Shown here: piece after piece, positions 42,243-51,700 of the stretch
Layout of the letters: each line of letters opens with the position of its first letter
Position numbering within the stretch: the first letter of the stretch is position 1
Origin: Leucobacter sp042726155
Lineage (GTDB): Bacteria; Actinomycetota; Actinomycetes; Actinomycetales; Microbacteriaceae
Direction: 5' to 3'
DNA length: 64,000 bases
Assembly: GCF_042726155.1 (NCBI RefSeq)
Contig: NZ_JBHXHV010000003.1
Span: 462,544-526,543 of the forward strand
Notes under the pieces: generated by a model
What the model was told of the DNA's origin: nothing
Seen by the model: only the letters and a program-made list of their open reading frames with translations
Databases searched by the model: none
Translations under genes and position numbers: made by a program

Positions 42243-43573
42243 CAGACATCCTCCACATCAGTGAGATCGGCGAGGGCACGACGCAGTTCAAGCATCGCCG
42301 TGTACGTGCAGTAGATGCGTCGGGGCCGACCACCGGTGCGCTCGCGAAACTGCGTCAGAGCTTCGCGCAGGTCTTCGGCGACGAAGCCGACCGCGACGTT
42401 GTCGTGTTCAAGCCTGAGCGCCATATCCCACGCCCGCGTGCCGCCAACCGTGTCCACCCCCGTCTCGGCAAGCGAGGTGAAGTCGACATCCCAGAGCCAC
42501 GACATGTCGCGACCGTCGGCGTACTGGTCATTAATGGCGATCATCGCAGCAACGCCGTCCGCTTGGAAGGAGGCCAGACCGAGCCGGAAGCCGGCCGGAT
42601 TCTTCACCAGTACCAGCTCAAGCGGTTGCCCGTCGAGCACCAGCTGTTCTCCGCGACCGAACGCAGGCCTAATCACGGCCAACGCCTCGACGAGCTCGTC
42701 AGTTGTTGCAGTGGCGCGTCCAGTCACAGCGCCCGGCGCAATCGGCCCGGCTTCGAGCACCTGACGCACGAGCGCGAGCGCCGACGCAGCGTTGAAGGTG
42801 TTGTACAGGCCCTCGAGCTTCAGGGAGGTCCGGTATTCGCCGCCGTCGATCCCGAACAGAGCTTCGTGATCGCCCACCTCGAGCAGCATCACGTCTGCCG
42901 CGGGCCGTTCGACGCGCTCAGCTTCGGCGGCCGTCATCGACGGGTGAAAGTCGTCGTCGCTCGGGAAGGTCGCGAGCAGTGCGTCAGACAGACCGAACTC
43001 TCGCACATCGAGCTTCGCGTCGATGCGCTCGCGGGTGCGCTCCCCGATTGCCGCGACGAGGCGATCCTCGCGATTCACAACGAGGCCCTCCGTCGTGGCG
43101 TCAGCGATTCTCTGCAGCAGCTTCGCGGTGGTGTCGATCTCACCGAACCGGTCGAGCTGGTCGCGCAGCACGTTCAACAGCAGAGTAAACCGGGGCGCGA
43201 CCCGATCGATGAAGTACATCGCGTGCGCCTCATCGAGTTCGAGCACTGCGATGTCGGCGTCGAGTCGTCCGCGTGCGTCGCACTCCTGAATCGCGGCAGC
43301 CACGACGCCGCGAGAGAAGTTCGAGCCGGTGCGGTTCGTGAATACCCGAAGGCCACGAGCCTCGAGCAATTCCACGACCATCTTCGTCGTCGTTGTCTTC
43401 CCGTTTGTGCCACTGACCGCAACTACCCCGTACGGCAGTCGTCCGAGCACGCGACCTAAGAAGCCCGGGTCAAGCTTTTCGACAACGAGGCCGGGCAGCG
43501 CCGAACCGCCGCCCCGCAACCGGGCGACCTGGCGCACCGACTTTCCAACGACGGCTGAGAGCACATCACGCAT
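42239..43573 (-). CDS. murT: lipid II isoglutaminyl synthase, Mur ligase subunit MurT
   Basis: 444 residues from ATG 43573. Mur ligase central domain: GTNGKTTTTKMVVELLEARG (P-loop), FTNRTGSNFSRGVV and LELDEAH. The C-terminal DUF1727 domain has KNPAGFRLGLAS and WDVDFTSLAE. The four cysteines that form the zinc ribbon of Streptococcus pneumoniae MurT are absent: only two Cys occur, far apart. TAGGCT lies 7 nt before the ATG (leaderless). It lies 70 nt after trmD, so probably has its own promoter. Confidence 0.93.
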   Translation of the reverse strand: MRDVLSAVVGKSVRQVARLRGGGSALPGLVVEKLDPGFLGRVLGRLPYGVVAVSGTNGKTTTTKMVVELLEARGLRVFTNRTGSNFSRGVVAAAIQECDARGRLDADIAVLELDEAHAMYFIDRVAPRFTLLLNVLRDQLDRFGEIDTTAKLLQRIADATTEGLVVNREDRLVAAIGERTRERIDAKLDVREFGLSDALLATFPSDDDFHPSMTAAEAERVERPAADVMLLEVGDHEALFGIDGGEYRTSLKLEGLYNTFNAASALALVRQVLEAGPIAPGAVTGRATATTDELVEALAVIRPAFGRGEQLVLDGQPLELVLVKNPAGFRLGLASFQADGVAAMIAINDQYADGRDMSWLWDVDFTSLAETGVDTVGGTRAWDMALRLEHDNVAVGFVAEDLREALTQFRERTGGRPRRIYCTYTAMLELRRALADLTDVEDVW

Positions 43574-43580
43574 GTTCTTA

Positions 43581-43586
43581 AGCCTA
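43581..43586 (-). promoter_or_regulatory. -10 box of murT-gatD (leaderless)
   Basis: TAGGCT, 7 nt, ATG at 43573. Confidence 0.5.
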
Positions 43587-43643
43587 GGGCCAGCAGCCGA
43601 GCGCGACGTGCACGCGCGCCGGATTACTCGGCCGCGTGCGGTA

Positions 43644-44381
43644 TCACTCGGCCGCGTGCCGACCGCGGGATTCGCCGCGATGCTCGGGCGGCAGCAGCTC
43701 TGGCCGCACACGGCGAGTGCGCTCGATACGCTGCTCATCACGCCACGTGCTGATCGCCGCGTGATTGCCGCTCAACAGCACCTGCGGTACCGCGCGGTCC
43801 CGCCACGTTGCCGGTTTCGTGAAGCTGGGGTACTCAAGCAGACCGTCTTCTTCGTGGGATTCTTCCACGAGGCTCTCGGGATTACCCACCACGCCGGGAA
43901 CGAGACGCCCGATCGCCTCAATCATGGCGATCGTCGCGACCTCTCCCCCGTTCAGCACATAGTCACCAATGCTCACGAGCCGCACGCGGCCGCGGGCGGC
44001 GTACTCGTCGAACACACGCTGATCAATGCCCTCGTAGCGGCCGCAGCCGAATACGAGGTGCGATTCGGTGGCCAGCTCGCGGGCCATCGACTGCGTGAAG
44101 ACGTCGCCCGCGGGCGACGGAAATATCACGAGGGGGTCGGCGTCTGCCGGGGCAGCGCTCAAAATGCCGTCGAGTGCCACTCCCCACGGCTCGGGCTTCA
44201 TGACCATGCCGGCGCCGCCGCCCGTGGGTGTGTCGTCGACCGTGCGGTGTTTGTCGTGCGCCGACTCACGCAGATCATGGACCTGCAGATCAATGATCCC
44301 GCGCTCGCGTGCTTTTCCCAGCAGTGATAGCTCGAGCGCATCGAAATAACCCGGGAAAATCGAGACGACGTCGATCTTCAT
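43644..44381 (-). CDS. trmD: tRNA (guanine37-N1)-methyltransferase
   Basis: SPOUT methyltransferase making m1G37 in tRNAs, which prevents frameshifting. 245 residues. It starts MKIDVVSIFPGYF, has GGGAGMVMKPEPWG, the SAM-site motif FGCGRYEGIDQRV and IGDYVLNGGEVA. Its start shares a base with the rimM stop (TAATG). It belongs to rpsP-khpA-rimM-trmD. Confidence 0.97.
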   Translation of the reverse strand: MKIDVVSIFPGYFDALELSLLGKARERGIIDLQVHDLRESAHDKHRTVDDTPTGGGAGMVMKPEPWGVALDGILSAAPADADPLVIFPSPAGDVFTQSMARELATESHLVFGCGRYEGIDQRVFDEYAARGRVRLVSIGDYVLNGGEVATIAMIEAIGRLVPGVVGNPESLVEESHEEDGLLEYPSFTKPATWRDRAVPQVLLSGNHAAISTWRDEQRIERTRRVRPELLPPEHRGESRGRHAAE

Positions 44382-45028
44382 TACGCGTCGTCTCCGGCCG
44401 CGGAATGCGGCAGGTTCGTGCCGTCGGATTCCGCTTCAGACTCGTCAAACAGCCCTGCCGGAGGGGTCATGTGGACGACACCGGCCTCAAGATCAACGCT
44501 CGGCACGATTGCTTCCACGAACGGCACGAGCACGGAACCCTGCGGGGTGGTTACAACGAGCAGGTCTTGCGCGGGGAGGTGCTGCACCTCAGCGACGACA
44601 CCGAGCTTGACAGGGTCCCCGCCAGACTCATCCGCGGGCCGCACGACATCGAGCCCGACGAGCTGATGGTGATACCAGGCGTTTTCTTCTTCGCCCTCGG
44701 CCACTGCCTGCTCATCGATCCAAAGAATGGCACGAACGATGCTCTCAGCAGCATTCCGATCGGGCACCTCGGCGAAGAAGCCGACCGGTGACTCATTGAA
44801 CCAGCGCAGCTCGCGCATCGTGATGGTGCGCCCAAACCACGGGGACTCGGCGGGCACCTGCAGATGGAACTCGGCGCCGGGCACGAACCGGAGTTCTGGG
44901 TTGTCAGTGAACAGCTCGACCTTCAGGCCACCCTTGAGGCCGTGCGGTTTCGTGAGGCGCCCGACGCGCAAACTCCCCACCCCGCTAGCGGGACGGGGAG
45001 CCTGCGTGCGCCCGTTGGGGTCGGCCAT
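44381..45028 (-). CDS. rimM: ribosome maturation factor RimM
   Basis: 215 residues. It binds S19 and helps 30S head assembly. The N-terminal beta-barrel has VGRLTKPHGLKGGLKVELFTD, and the PRC-barrel has HQLVGLDVVRP and VPFVEAIVPSVDLEAGVV. The N- and C-terminal tails make it longer than E. coli RimM (182 residues). It overlaps trmD and khpA by a base each. Confidence 0.95.
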   Translation of the reverse strand: MADPNGRTQAPRPASGVGSLRVGRLTKPHGLKGGLKVELFTDNPELRFVPGAEFHLQVPAESPWFGRTITMRELRWFNESPVGFFAEVPDRNAAESIVRAILWIDEQAVAEGEEENAWYHHQLVGLDVVRPADESGGDPVKLGVVAEVQHLPAQDLLVVTTPQGSVLVPFVEAIVPSVDLEAGVVHMTPPAGLFDESEAESDGTNLPHSAAGDDA

Positions 45029-45333
45029 TAGGCGACACCCTCAGGGGCCTGAGCGCTGATCGCGCCCTCGGAGTCATCATTCTCAGCGTCGTCGGTGTCG
45101 ACGACATCGACTCGCACGCGTTCGCCACCGGCGAGCGACGACACGAGCGTGCGCAGCGACGAGGCGGTACGACCGCCCCGGCCAATCACGCGCCCGAGAT
45201 CGCTCGGGTGCACGTGCACCTCGAGTACATCACCGCGCCCCGCATCACGAGCGTCTACGCGCACGCGATCGGGGTGGTCGACAATGCCGCGAACGAGGTG
45301 CGCGAGCGCCTCGGCGAGCGCCTGCTGAGCCAA
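45028..45333 (-). CDS. khpA: KH-domain RNA-binding protein KhpA
   Basis: 101 residues. A single KH domain with the GxxG loop VIGRGGRTA, preceded by ALAHLVRGIVDHPDRV, the usual start of this family. It has an acidic tail (DTDDAENDDSEG). The start is probably the TTG at 45333, only 5 nt after the rpsP stop, with GAGG 10 nt upstream. The rpsP-khpA-rimM-trmD order is standard. Paralogs bind many RNAs with KhpB; no khpB is in this window. Confidence 0.92.
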   Translation of the reverse strand: MAQQALAEALAHLVRGIVDHPDRVRVDARDAGRGDVLEVHVHPSDLGRVIGRGGRTASSLRTLVSSLAGGERVRVDVVDTDDAENDDSEGAISAQAPEGVA

Positions 45334-45338
45334 GAGGC

Positions 45339-45758
45339 TCAGGCCTCGGTCGACTCGGCTGCGGCCTCTTCGGCCGGAGCTTCCTCAGCGGGAGCTGCTG
45401 CGGGCTTCTCAGCCTTGGGACGCAGCACGGTCTTCTTCGAGGCGTTGGCCTCAAAGGGAACCTTTGCCTCGGGGGCGACGATCTTCGACTCGGTGTCACC
45501 CTTGCCGGTGAACTTGCCCCAGTCGCCCGAGAGCTTCAGGATGGCCGCGACCTGCTCGGTCGGCTGCGCGCCGACGCTGAGCCAGTACTGCGCGCGCTCC
45601 GAGTCGACCTCGATGAACGACGGGTGCTCGGTCGGGTGGTACTTGCCGATCTCTTCGATCACGCGGCCGTCGCGCTTGGTGCGCGAGTCGGCGACGACGA
45701 TGCGGTAGTAGGGGGCGCGGATCTTGCCGAGGCGCTTGAGGCGGATCTTGACAGCCAT
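45339..45758 (-). CDS. rpsP: 30S ribosomal protein S16
   Basis: 139 residues from ATG 45758 with AAGGAG upstream (the frame open to 45839 is not used). It begins MAVKIRLKRLGKIRAPYYRI, then VVADSRTKRDGR and IGKYHPTEHPS. About 50 residues longer than E. coli S16 because of an Ala/Glu-rich C-terminal tail common in Actinobacteria. Confidence 0.97.
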   Translation of the reverse strand: MAVKIRLKRLGKIRAPYYRIVVADSRTKRDGRVIEEIGKYHPTEHPSFIEVDSERAQYWLSVGAQPTEQVAAILKLSGDWGKFTGKGDTESKIVAPEAKVPFEANASKKTVLRPKAEKPAAAPAEEAPAEEAAAESTEA

Positions 45759-45849
45759 GATGACTCCTTGAATCGTTGGACGATGCCGCGGCCGGGGCGT
45801 GAGTTGCCCGCTGCGGAAGCGTGGGCGCGCGAGATGCACGAACTCATCA

Positions 45850-45878
45850 ATAGTGCCACACCAGGGCTATATTTGCAA
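45850..45878 (-). promoter_or_regulatory. rpsP operon promoter
   Basis: On the minus strand -35 TTGCAA (45878-45873), a 17-nt spacer, and -10 CACTAT (45855-45850). It leaves a leader of about 85 nt before rpsP. Confidence 0.6.
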
Positions 45879-45918
45879 TTTTCGATGGGACCAGGAGTTT
45901 TAATGGACGGCTGGGGCG

Positions 45919-47046
45919 CTACCGGTCAAGAAACCAGCCCAGCACGTGCGGAAATGCGAGCATCAGAGCCACCACACCGGCGAAGATCGCCGTGGTCCAT
46001 GCCCCGGATCGGCGTCGAAGCCTGCTCCCGGCCGCGGAGATCTGCGAGCGCGGGCGCGGCGATCGCGGATCGGTGTAGGTGCTCGCCTGGTGCCCGAGCT
46101 CTGCCCCGACCAGCTCGGAAAAACGCAGCAGCGCCGTCGCTTCCCTTCGATCGGAAACGCGTCGAAACCGGCTCGACGCGACGATGAGCCGATCTTCGAT
46201 GACCTCAATGTCCCAGCGTCGCCCGTGATCGATTAGGCATGCCATGACGTCGGGGGTGAGCAGTTCCAGGGCGTCGCGCTCATACCCGTTCGGGACGTAC
46301 GCGGAAAAATGGCGATCAAAGTCACCCTCGAGAGAAAGTCGCTGCGATCCGGGCAGAAATGCGCGCAGGCTCCCGTTACGCCGCGAATCGATCATCAGGT
46401 GCGGCAAGGCGCGCGGCAGCCGCATTGACAGATAACGAAATATGGGCCGGGGACCCTTGGGGTCGTTCTTACCGCCTGTGTAACCGGCGATCGCTATCTG
46501 GAGTGGCGGATCGAGAGCCACAGAGCCGCGCCCCTCTGACAGCGAGAACCGCGAGTTGTACAGCGGCTTTCGAGCCGGGTCCGGCCGATCGCGGAGTCGT
46601 GCGGGGAGCACCGGAGCTCCCCCGGCCTCACCGAAAAAGATGCCGATACGTTCGGGCAGCGCGCCAAAGCGTGCGTAGGTCAGCCCGCGGTTCTGCGCGA
46701 AGCGCTGAACGGCGAGCTCGCGCCGCGTCTCGGCGGGCATCGACATCAGCGCCGCGGCCCAAATCCAGAATGTCACGGCGGCCAAGGCCGACGCGATCGT
46801 GAGGAATGGCCGGCTCCAGTCGATCCAGTCGGGCAGCGTGAGTGCGGTCGGAAATTCCAGTGCGAGGCATCCCCACGCCAGTGTGGCCAGGATCGCCGGA
46901 ATGAGTAACAGTACGCCCTTTGCCGCCGAAGCGAACACGCGGGGCTCCGCCTCGTGCACTTCGCGCCAGCTCACCCGCCGCGGCCACTCCGACCGAAACA
47001 GTGCAAGGCGCTCGTCATGTCGGAAGTCTGATCCGTCGGTCGTCAC
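45919..47046 (-). CDS. membrane protein of unknown function
   Basis: 375 residues from GTG 47046 (GGAGG upstream). Two membrane segments lie at about 43-65 and 83-103, a large cytoplasmic middle part follows, and a third segment is near 351-372. The middle part has SLEGDFDRHFSAYVP, GYERDALELLTPDVMACLID and IEVIEDRLIVAS, reminiscent of DUF3137-like proteins. No catalytic residues could be named. It lies between ffh and rpsP, two genes often adjacent in Actinobacteria. It may be a lineage-specific envelope protein. Confidence 0.7.
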   Translation of the reverse strand: MTTDGSDFRHDERLALFRSEWPRRVSWREVHEAEPRVFASAAKGVLLLIPAILATLAWGCLALEFPTALTLPDWIDWSRPFLTIASALAAVTFWIWAAALMSMPAETRRELAVQRFAQNRGLTYARFGALPERIGIFFGEAGGAPVLPARLRDRPDPARKPLYNSRFSLSEGRGSVALDPPLQIAIAGYTGGKNDPKGPRPIFRYLSMRLPRALPHLMIDSRRNGSLRAFLPGSQRLSLEGDFDRHFSAYVPNGYERDALELLTPDVMACLIDHGRRWDIEVIEDRLIVASSRFRRVSDRREATALLRFSELVGAELGHQASTYTDPRSPRPRSQISAAGSRLRRRSGAWTTAIFAGVVALMLAFPHVLGWFLDR

Positions 47047-47106
47047 GCACGCCTCCGTGTCAGTGTCGTCGCCGCCCCGGCACGCTCCGCGGGGCGCCGA
47101 GTGTCG

Positions 47107-48675
47107 TTAGCGCAGACCCTTGCCGAGCATTTGTTGCAACTTAGCCATGTCGTCTTCGGTGGGCTGAGCGGCCGCGCCGCCACCGGCCAGACCGAATCCT
47201 GAGCCGCCAGCGGCCGCGTCGGGCTTCGCTGCGATCCCAGCGGCCTCCTGGGCACGCTTCGCCGGATTGCCCGAACGCTGCTTGCCCTTGCCCTTGGGCT
47301 GCTGCTTCTTACGTCCACCGCCACCGCCCATGCCGGGCACGGGGCCCATGCCTGGGATCTGCGGCACGCCACCGCGCGCGACCGTCTTCATCATCTTCGC
47401 GGCCTGCTCGAAGCGCTGCACGAGCTGGTTCACGTCGGTCACGGTCATGCCGCAACCGCGCGCAATGCGCAGACGCCGTGAGCCGTTCAAGAGCTTCGGA
47501 TTTTCGCGCTCCGCCGGTGTCATCGACTGGATGATTGCTTCGGTGTGCACAATCTCGCGCTCATCGAAGTTGTCGAGCTGGGCCTGCATCTTGCCCATGC
47601 CGGGCAGCATGCCCATCATCTTCTTGAGGGATCCGGCCTTGCGGAGCTGCTGCATCTGCCCGAGGAAGTCGTCAAGCGTGAACGCGTCCTTGGCGATCTT
47701 TTCGGCGACCTTGCGCGCTTCGTCCTCGTCGAACGCGGACTGCGCCTGCTCGATCAGCGTAAGAATGTCGCCGAGGTCGAGAATACGGCTCGCCATGCGG
47801 TCGGGGTGGAACGGTTCGAAGTCGCCGAGCCCCTCGCCGGTCGATGCGAACAGGATCGGGCGACCGGTCACGCGGCGAATCGAGAGTGCGGCGCCGCCGC
47901 GCGCGTCACCGTCGAGCTTCGTCAGCACGACACCGGTGAAGTCGACGCCTGCCTGGAAGGCCTGCGCGGTCGCCACCGCGTCTTGACCGATCATCGCGTC
48001 GATCACAAAGAGCACTTCGTCGGGATCGGTAGCCCGGCGAATGTCTGCGGCCTGCTGCATCATGTCGGCGTCAACGCCGAGCCGGCCAGCGGTATCAATG
48101 ATGACGAAATCGTGATGCTTTGAGCGCGCCTCGGCGACACCGCGCTTCGCAACCTGCACCGGATCGCCGACGCCGTTGCCTGGCTCTGGTGCGAAGATCT
48201 CGACGCCGGCCTGCTCAGCGACCACGCCAAGCTGGGTCACGGCGTTGGGGCGCTGCAGGTCACACGCGACGAGCAGGGGCGTGTGACCCTGATCGCGCAG
48301 CCACTTCGCGAGCTTGCCCGCGAGGGTCGTCTTGCCCGCACCCTGCAAACCAGCGAGCATGATGATGGTCGGCGGGTTCTTCGCGAACTGCAAGCGGCGC
48401 TGCTCGCCGCCGAGGATCGCGACGAGCTCTTCGTTCACGATCTGCACGACCTGCTGCGCAGGGTTCAACGCCTGGTTCACCTCGTCGCCGAGTGCGCGCT
48501 CGCGCACCTTGCCGGTGAACTCCTTGACCACCTCGAGTGCGACGTCGGCTTCGAGCAGCGCGCGGCGAATCTCGCGCACAGTGCTGTCGACGTCGGACGC
48601 AGAAAGCTTGCCCTTCGAACGAAGGTTCTTGAGGGTGTCGGTCAGTCGCGCCGAGAGGTTTCCGAAAGTAGCCAT
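47107..48675 (-). CDS. ffh: signal recognition particle protein Ffh (SRP54)
   Basis: 522 residues. GTPase that binds signal sequences and 4.5S RNA for co-translational targeting. The NG domain has LAGLQGAGKTTLAGKLAKW (G1), DTAGRLGVD (G3) and TKLDGDARGG (G4). The M domain is Met-rich (MMGMLPGMGKMQAQLDNF) with RRLRIARGCGM for RNA binding. The tail is Gly/Met/Lys-rich. TAGAAT lies 9 nt before the ATG. Confidence 0.97.
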   Translation of the reverse strand: MATFGNLSARLTDTLKNLRSKGKLSASDVDSTVREIRRALLEADVALEVVKEFTGKVRERALGDEVNQALNPAQQVVQIVNEELVAILGGEQRRLQFAKNPPTIIMLAGLQGAGKTTLAGKLAKWLRDQGHTPLLVACDLQRPNAVTQLGVVAEQAGVEIFAPEPGNGVGDPVQVAKRGVAEARSKHHDFVIIDTAGRLGVDADMMQQAADIRRATDPDEVLFVIDAMIGQDAVATAQAFQAGVDFTGVVLTKLDGDARGGAALSIRRVTGRPILFASTGEGLGDFEPFHPDRMASRILDLGDILTLIEQAQSAFDEDEARKVAEKIAKDAFTLDDFLGQMQQLRKAGSLKKMMGMLPGMGKMQAQLDNFDEREIVHTEAIIQSMTPAERENPKLLNGSRRLRIARGCGMTVTDVNQLVQRFEQAAKMMKTVARGGVPQIPGMGPVPGMGGGGGRKKQQPKGKGKQRSGNPAKRAQEAAGIAAKPDAAAGGSGFGLAGGGAAAQPTEDDMAKLQQMLGKGLR

Positions 48676-48758
48676 AGCGGGTTCATTCTAGCCGGTGTCG
48701 CCCGAACCGCACGCAGCGTCCACCCAGAGCACGGAGCCCGCCGCCCTTCACCAGTGCT

Positions 48759-51700
48759 TCACCCGAAGGTGTTCCAGATCACCAGCCCGATGACACCTAT
48801 AGCGAGCACCACTGACCCAGCGATCCGCGGCAGACGACTGACGAAGGTCGCTGCCTCTTTCTGCTTGGCGCGGGCACGGCGTACCTGACGCGAGTCGACT
48901 CCGAACGCACGCTCCATCAGCGGGATGTTCTCCCGGTAGATCGCGAGCGCCTCGCGACTGCGCCCCAGCTTCGCGAGTGATTCTGCGACGTCATCGGCTG
49001 CGTCGACCGCCAGGGCATCGGCGCGGCCGAGCTCAGGTACGGCGAGCTCGTAGGCCGCTCGGTATTCGACGAGCGCTTCCTCGGTACGCCCGTGGCCCGC
49101 GAGCCGACGCCCCAACCACACCCGCAGCTGCAGGGTCCGTCTCGGGTCGTTCCCCAGCGCCTCGGCCAGAACGATTGCGCGCCGCTGCGGCGCAACGAGC
49201 TCGTCGACGCGATCTGCTTTTGACAGCGCGAAGCTCTGCTCATTCAGCGCGTCGACTATCGCCCAACGATCATTCGGGAGCACCTGTTCGGTCTGTGCTG
49301 CGACCGCGGCGAACGCGGCTGCTGCCTCGCGGTGACTACCGAGCTTTCGGTGGCAGGCCGCAATACCGCGCTCCGCAGCGAGCCGATCGAGCGCGCCGGA
49401 TCCGGAAACTCCCGAAGTGCCCTCACCCGCGCCCGGCCGCGCGTGCGAGCCAGCGCCGGTCACCGAGCTCGCGTCTCGTGCGCGGGCAAATTCGATCAGC
49501 GCGTCACCCGGTCGATCCTGCTGCAACAGGTGTTCGGCATAGCGCAGCGTCGTCGCTACTGTGGGCGCGTCGCCCGCACCGTGCTGCTGCACCGCCGCTC
49601 GCACCGCGTCATCAAGTTCGGCGCGCTCCGTCGACGACGCCCCGGAGAGTTCCAGAGTGCGGGCGAGCTCGCGCGTGCGTCGTAACGTCGCGGGATGCGT
49701 GGCACCGAGCACCTCCCGCGAAGCTTCGAGCGCGCGCTGCCCTGTCTCGCGGGCGCGGTCGAGGTCGCCGGCCTCGCGCGCGGCCACCGCAAGGTTCGAG
49801 AGGGTGCTCAGAGTTTGCGGATCGCGCTCCCCCAGATGTTCGACCCGCAGCCGCCACACCTCTTCGAGTCGCCGAGCCGCTTCCGCACTTCGGCCCAGGT
49901 GCAGCTCCTCGAGCGCGCGATTGTGGCGCGTCGTGAGGGCGTCGCGGTGCGTGTCTCCGAACAGCTCACGTTGCACGTCGAGCAGGCGATCGTAGGCTGC
50001 GGCGGCCTCGGCATCGCGATCCTGGTGGCACGCGGCGAGCGCGAGATTGCCCATCAAGCGGGTCGCTGTCAGGGTGCGAGCCGTGCCCGACGCTTCGAGC
50101 TGTGCAAGCACGCCCCTCAGCAGCGACTCGGCCTCCGCGGGCCGGTCGCCCGCGAGATAGACGACGGCGAGGTCCACTGCGTCACTCGGATCGCCATTCG
50201 CCTCCCAGAGTGCGTGCATTTCGAGCGCGGCCTCGTCAGTGCGGCCAAGTTCTTGCAGCGCGAGCGCCCGCACATTGCGCAGCTCCGCGACGGTGCCGTC
50301 GCTGACTCCCCCGGCGGCGGCGGCAACGAGTGCGTCAGCGAAGCAGGCCTCTGCCTCTTCAGTGCGACCGAGCCTGCGCAGTGTTGAGCCGACCGATTTC
50401 GCCGACTGTGCAATGCGCTCAGGGGCACTACTCGCACGCGAGGGAACGACAGCCAATTCGCGCTCAAGCTCCCACGATCGGGTGTAGTGCGTCAGCGCCT
50501 CGTCTGGACGCTCCGCCGAGAAAAGCTCCGACGCGATGCGGTCGTGCAGCGCGATTCTCAGTTCGGTGCCTTCGGCAATCCCTTCGGCAAAGTCGGCTGC
50601 GTCCACGCGCGTGATCGCCGACGCAAGCGCGGCAATACTCTCATCACTCCCCGCCTGGTGCCAGTTCGCGCGATCGTGCAGCGTTTGCCCGAAGAGACGA
50701 ATGCGATCCGCGAGCCCGTCGCCAGGATCGGCAGGATCGGCATCGCCGTTGGCAAGGTCTCCACCGACCGATCGTGCGCGTGCTTCTGCGAGATCGATTA
50801 GACGGTCACAGAGCGCGATCCCGGTCGCGGTGAGCTGGGCGGCAACCGCGCCACTCTCGGCAGCATCGCGGTCGGTTTCAGCGTCGCGCATCCGGCGCAG
50901 TATCCACTGCCTGGTGCGGCCGAGCACGATCGGCAGCTGCGCTGCCTCGCCCAGCTCTGCGAGGGCCTCGTCACACAGCTCAGCTGATTCGCTTTCCGCC
51001 TCGTCGAGTCGGTCGAGATCGTCGAGGAGGTCAACCGCCTTGCCACGCGACTCGAGCACCTGGCGGCTCTCTGGCCCGAAACGGGCGGCCTCAAGCACCG
51101 CAATGCGCCGCGCGATTTCCAGGGCCTCGCCCCATCGCTCCCGGCCGAGCCGCTGCAGCACGTTGACCCTGGCTCGCATCGCGTCGAGCGTGCCTGGTGC
51201 GTCATCGCCCAGCGTGCGCTGCAGCGCAGGAATGAGCAGGCCGAATTCGCGTTCGGCGCCCTCAGCGTCGCCTGACCAGAGCAGTGTGCGAGCTTCCCAC
51301 CACCACGCGCTCAGCGTCTCAGGGTGGTCGAAGCCGAACAGCAGCCGTCGCCCCTCGACCACGCGTTCCCAGAGCAGCGCCGAATCACCGTCAAGGTCGA
51401 GTCGTGATAACTCGGTCGCTTTCTCGGCGAGTGCCGTCAGGTGATTCGCGCCGTTCTCCTCCTCCGCTGCGGCTCGCGCGATCAACAGATCGAAGCTCGG
51501 AAGACCCGCTGCGCCGCGAATTCGGGTGTGCAGTTGCGCGCGACGCGCGAGAAGCCAGAGGGTGCGACCGTGTGTGCCGCCAAGTTCGGCCTCGGCGCGT
51601 GCGATGATGCCGTCAATGCGCGGGAGAGCGCCACCGGGATCGGTGCCGTCGCCAGCGACGGCCACACCGCCGGCCGAGCGTTCAGCCGCCGCGCTATTTG

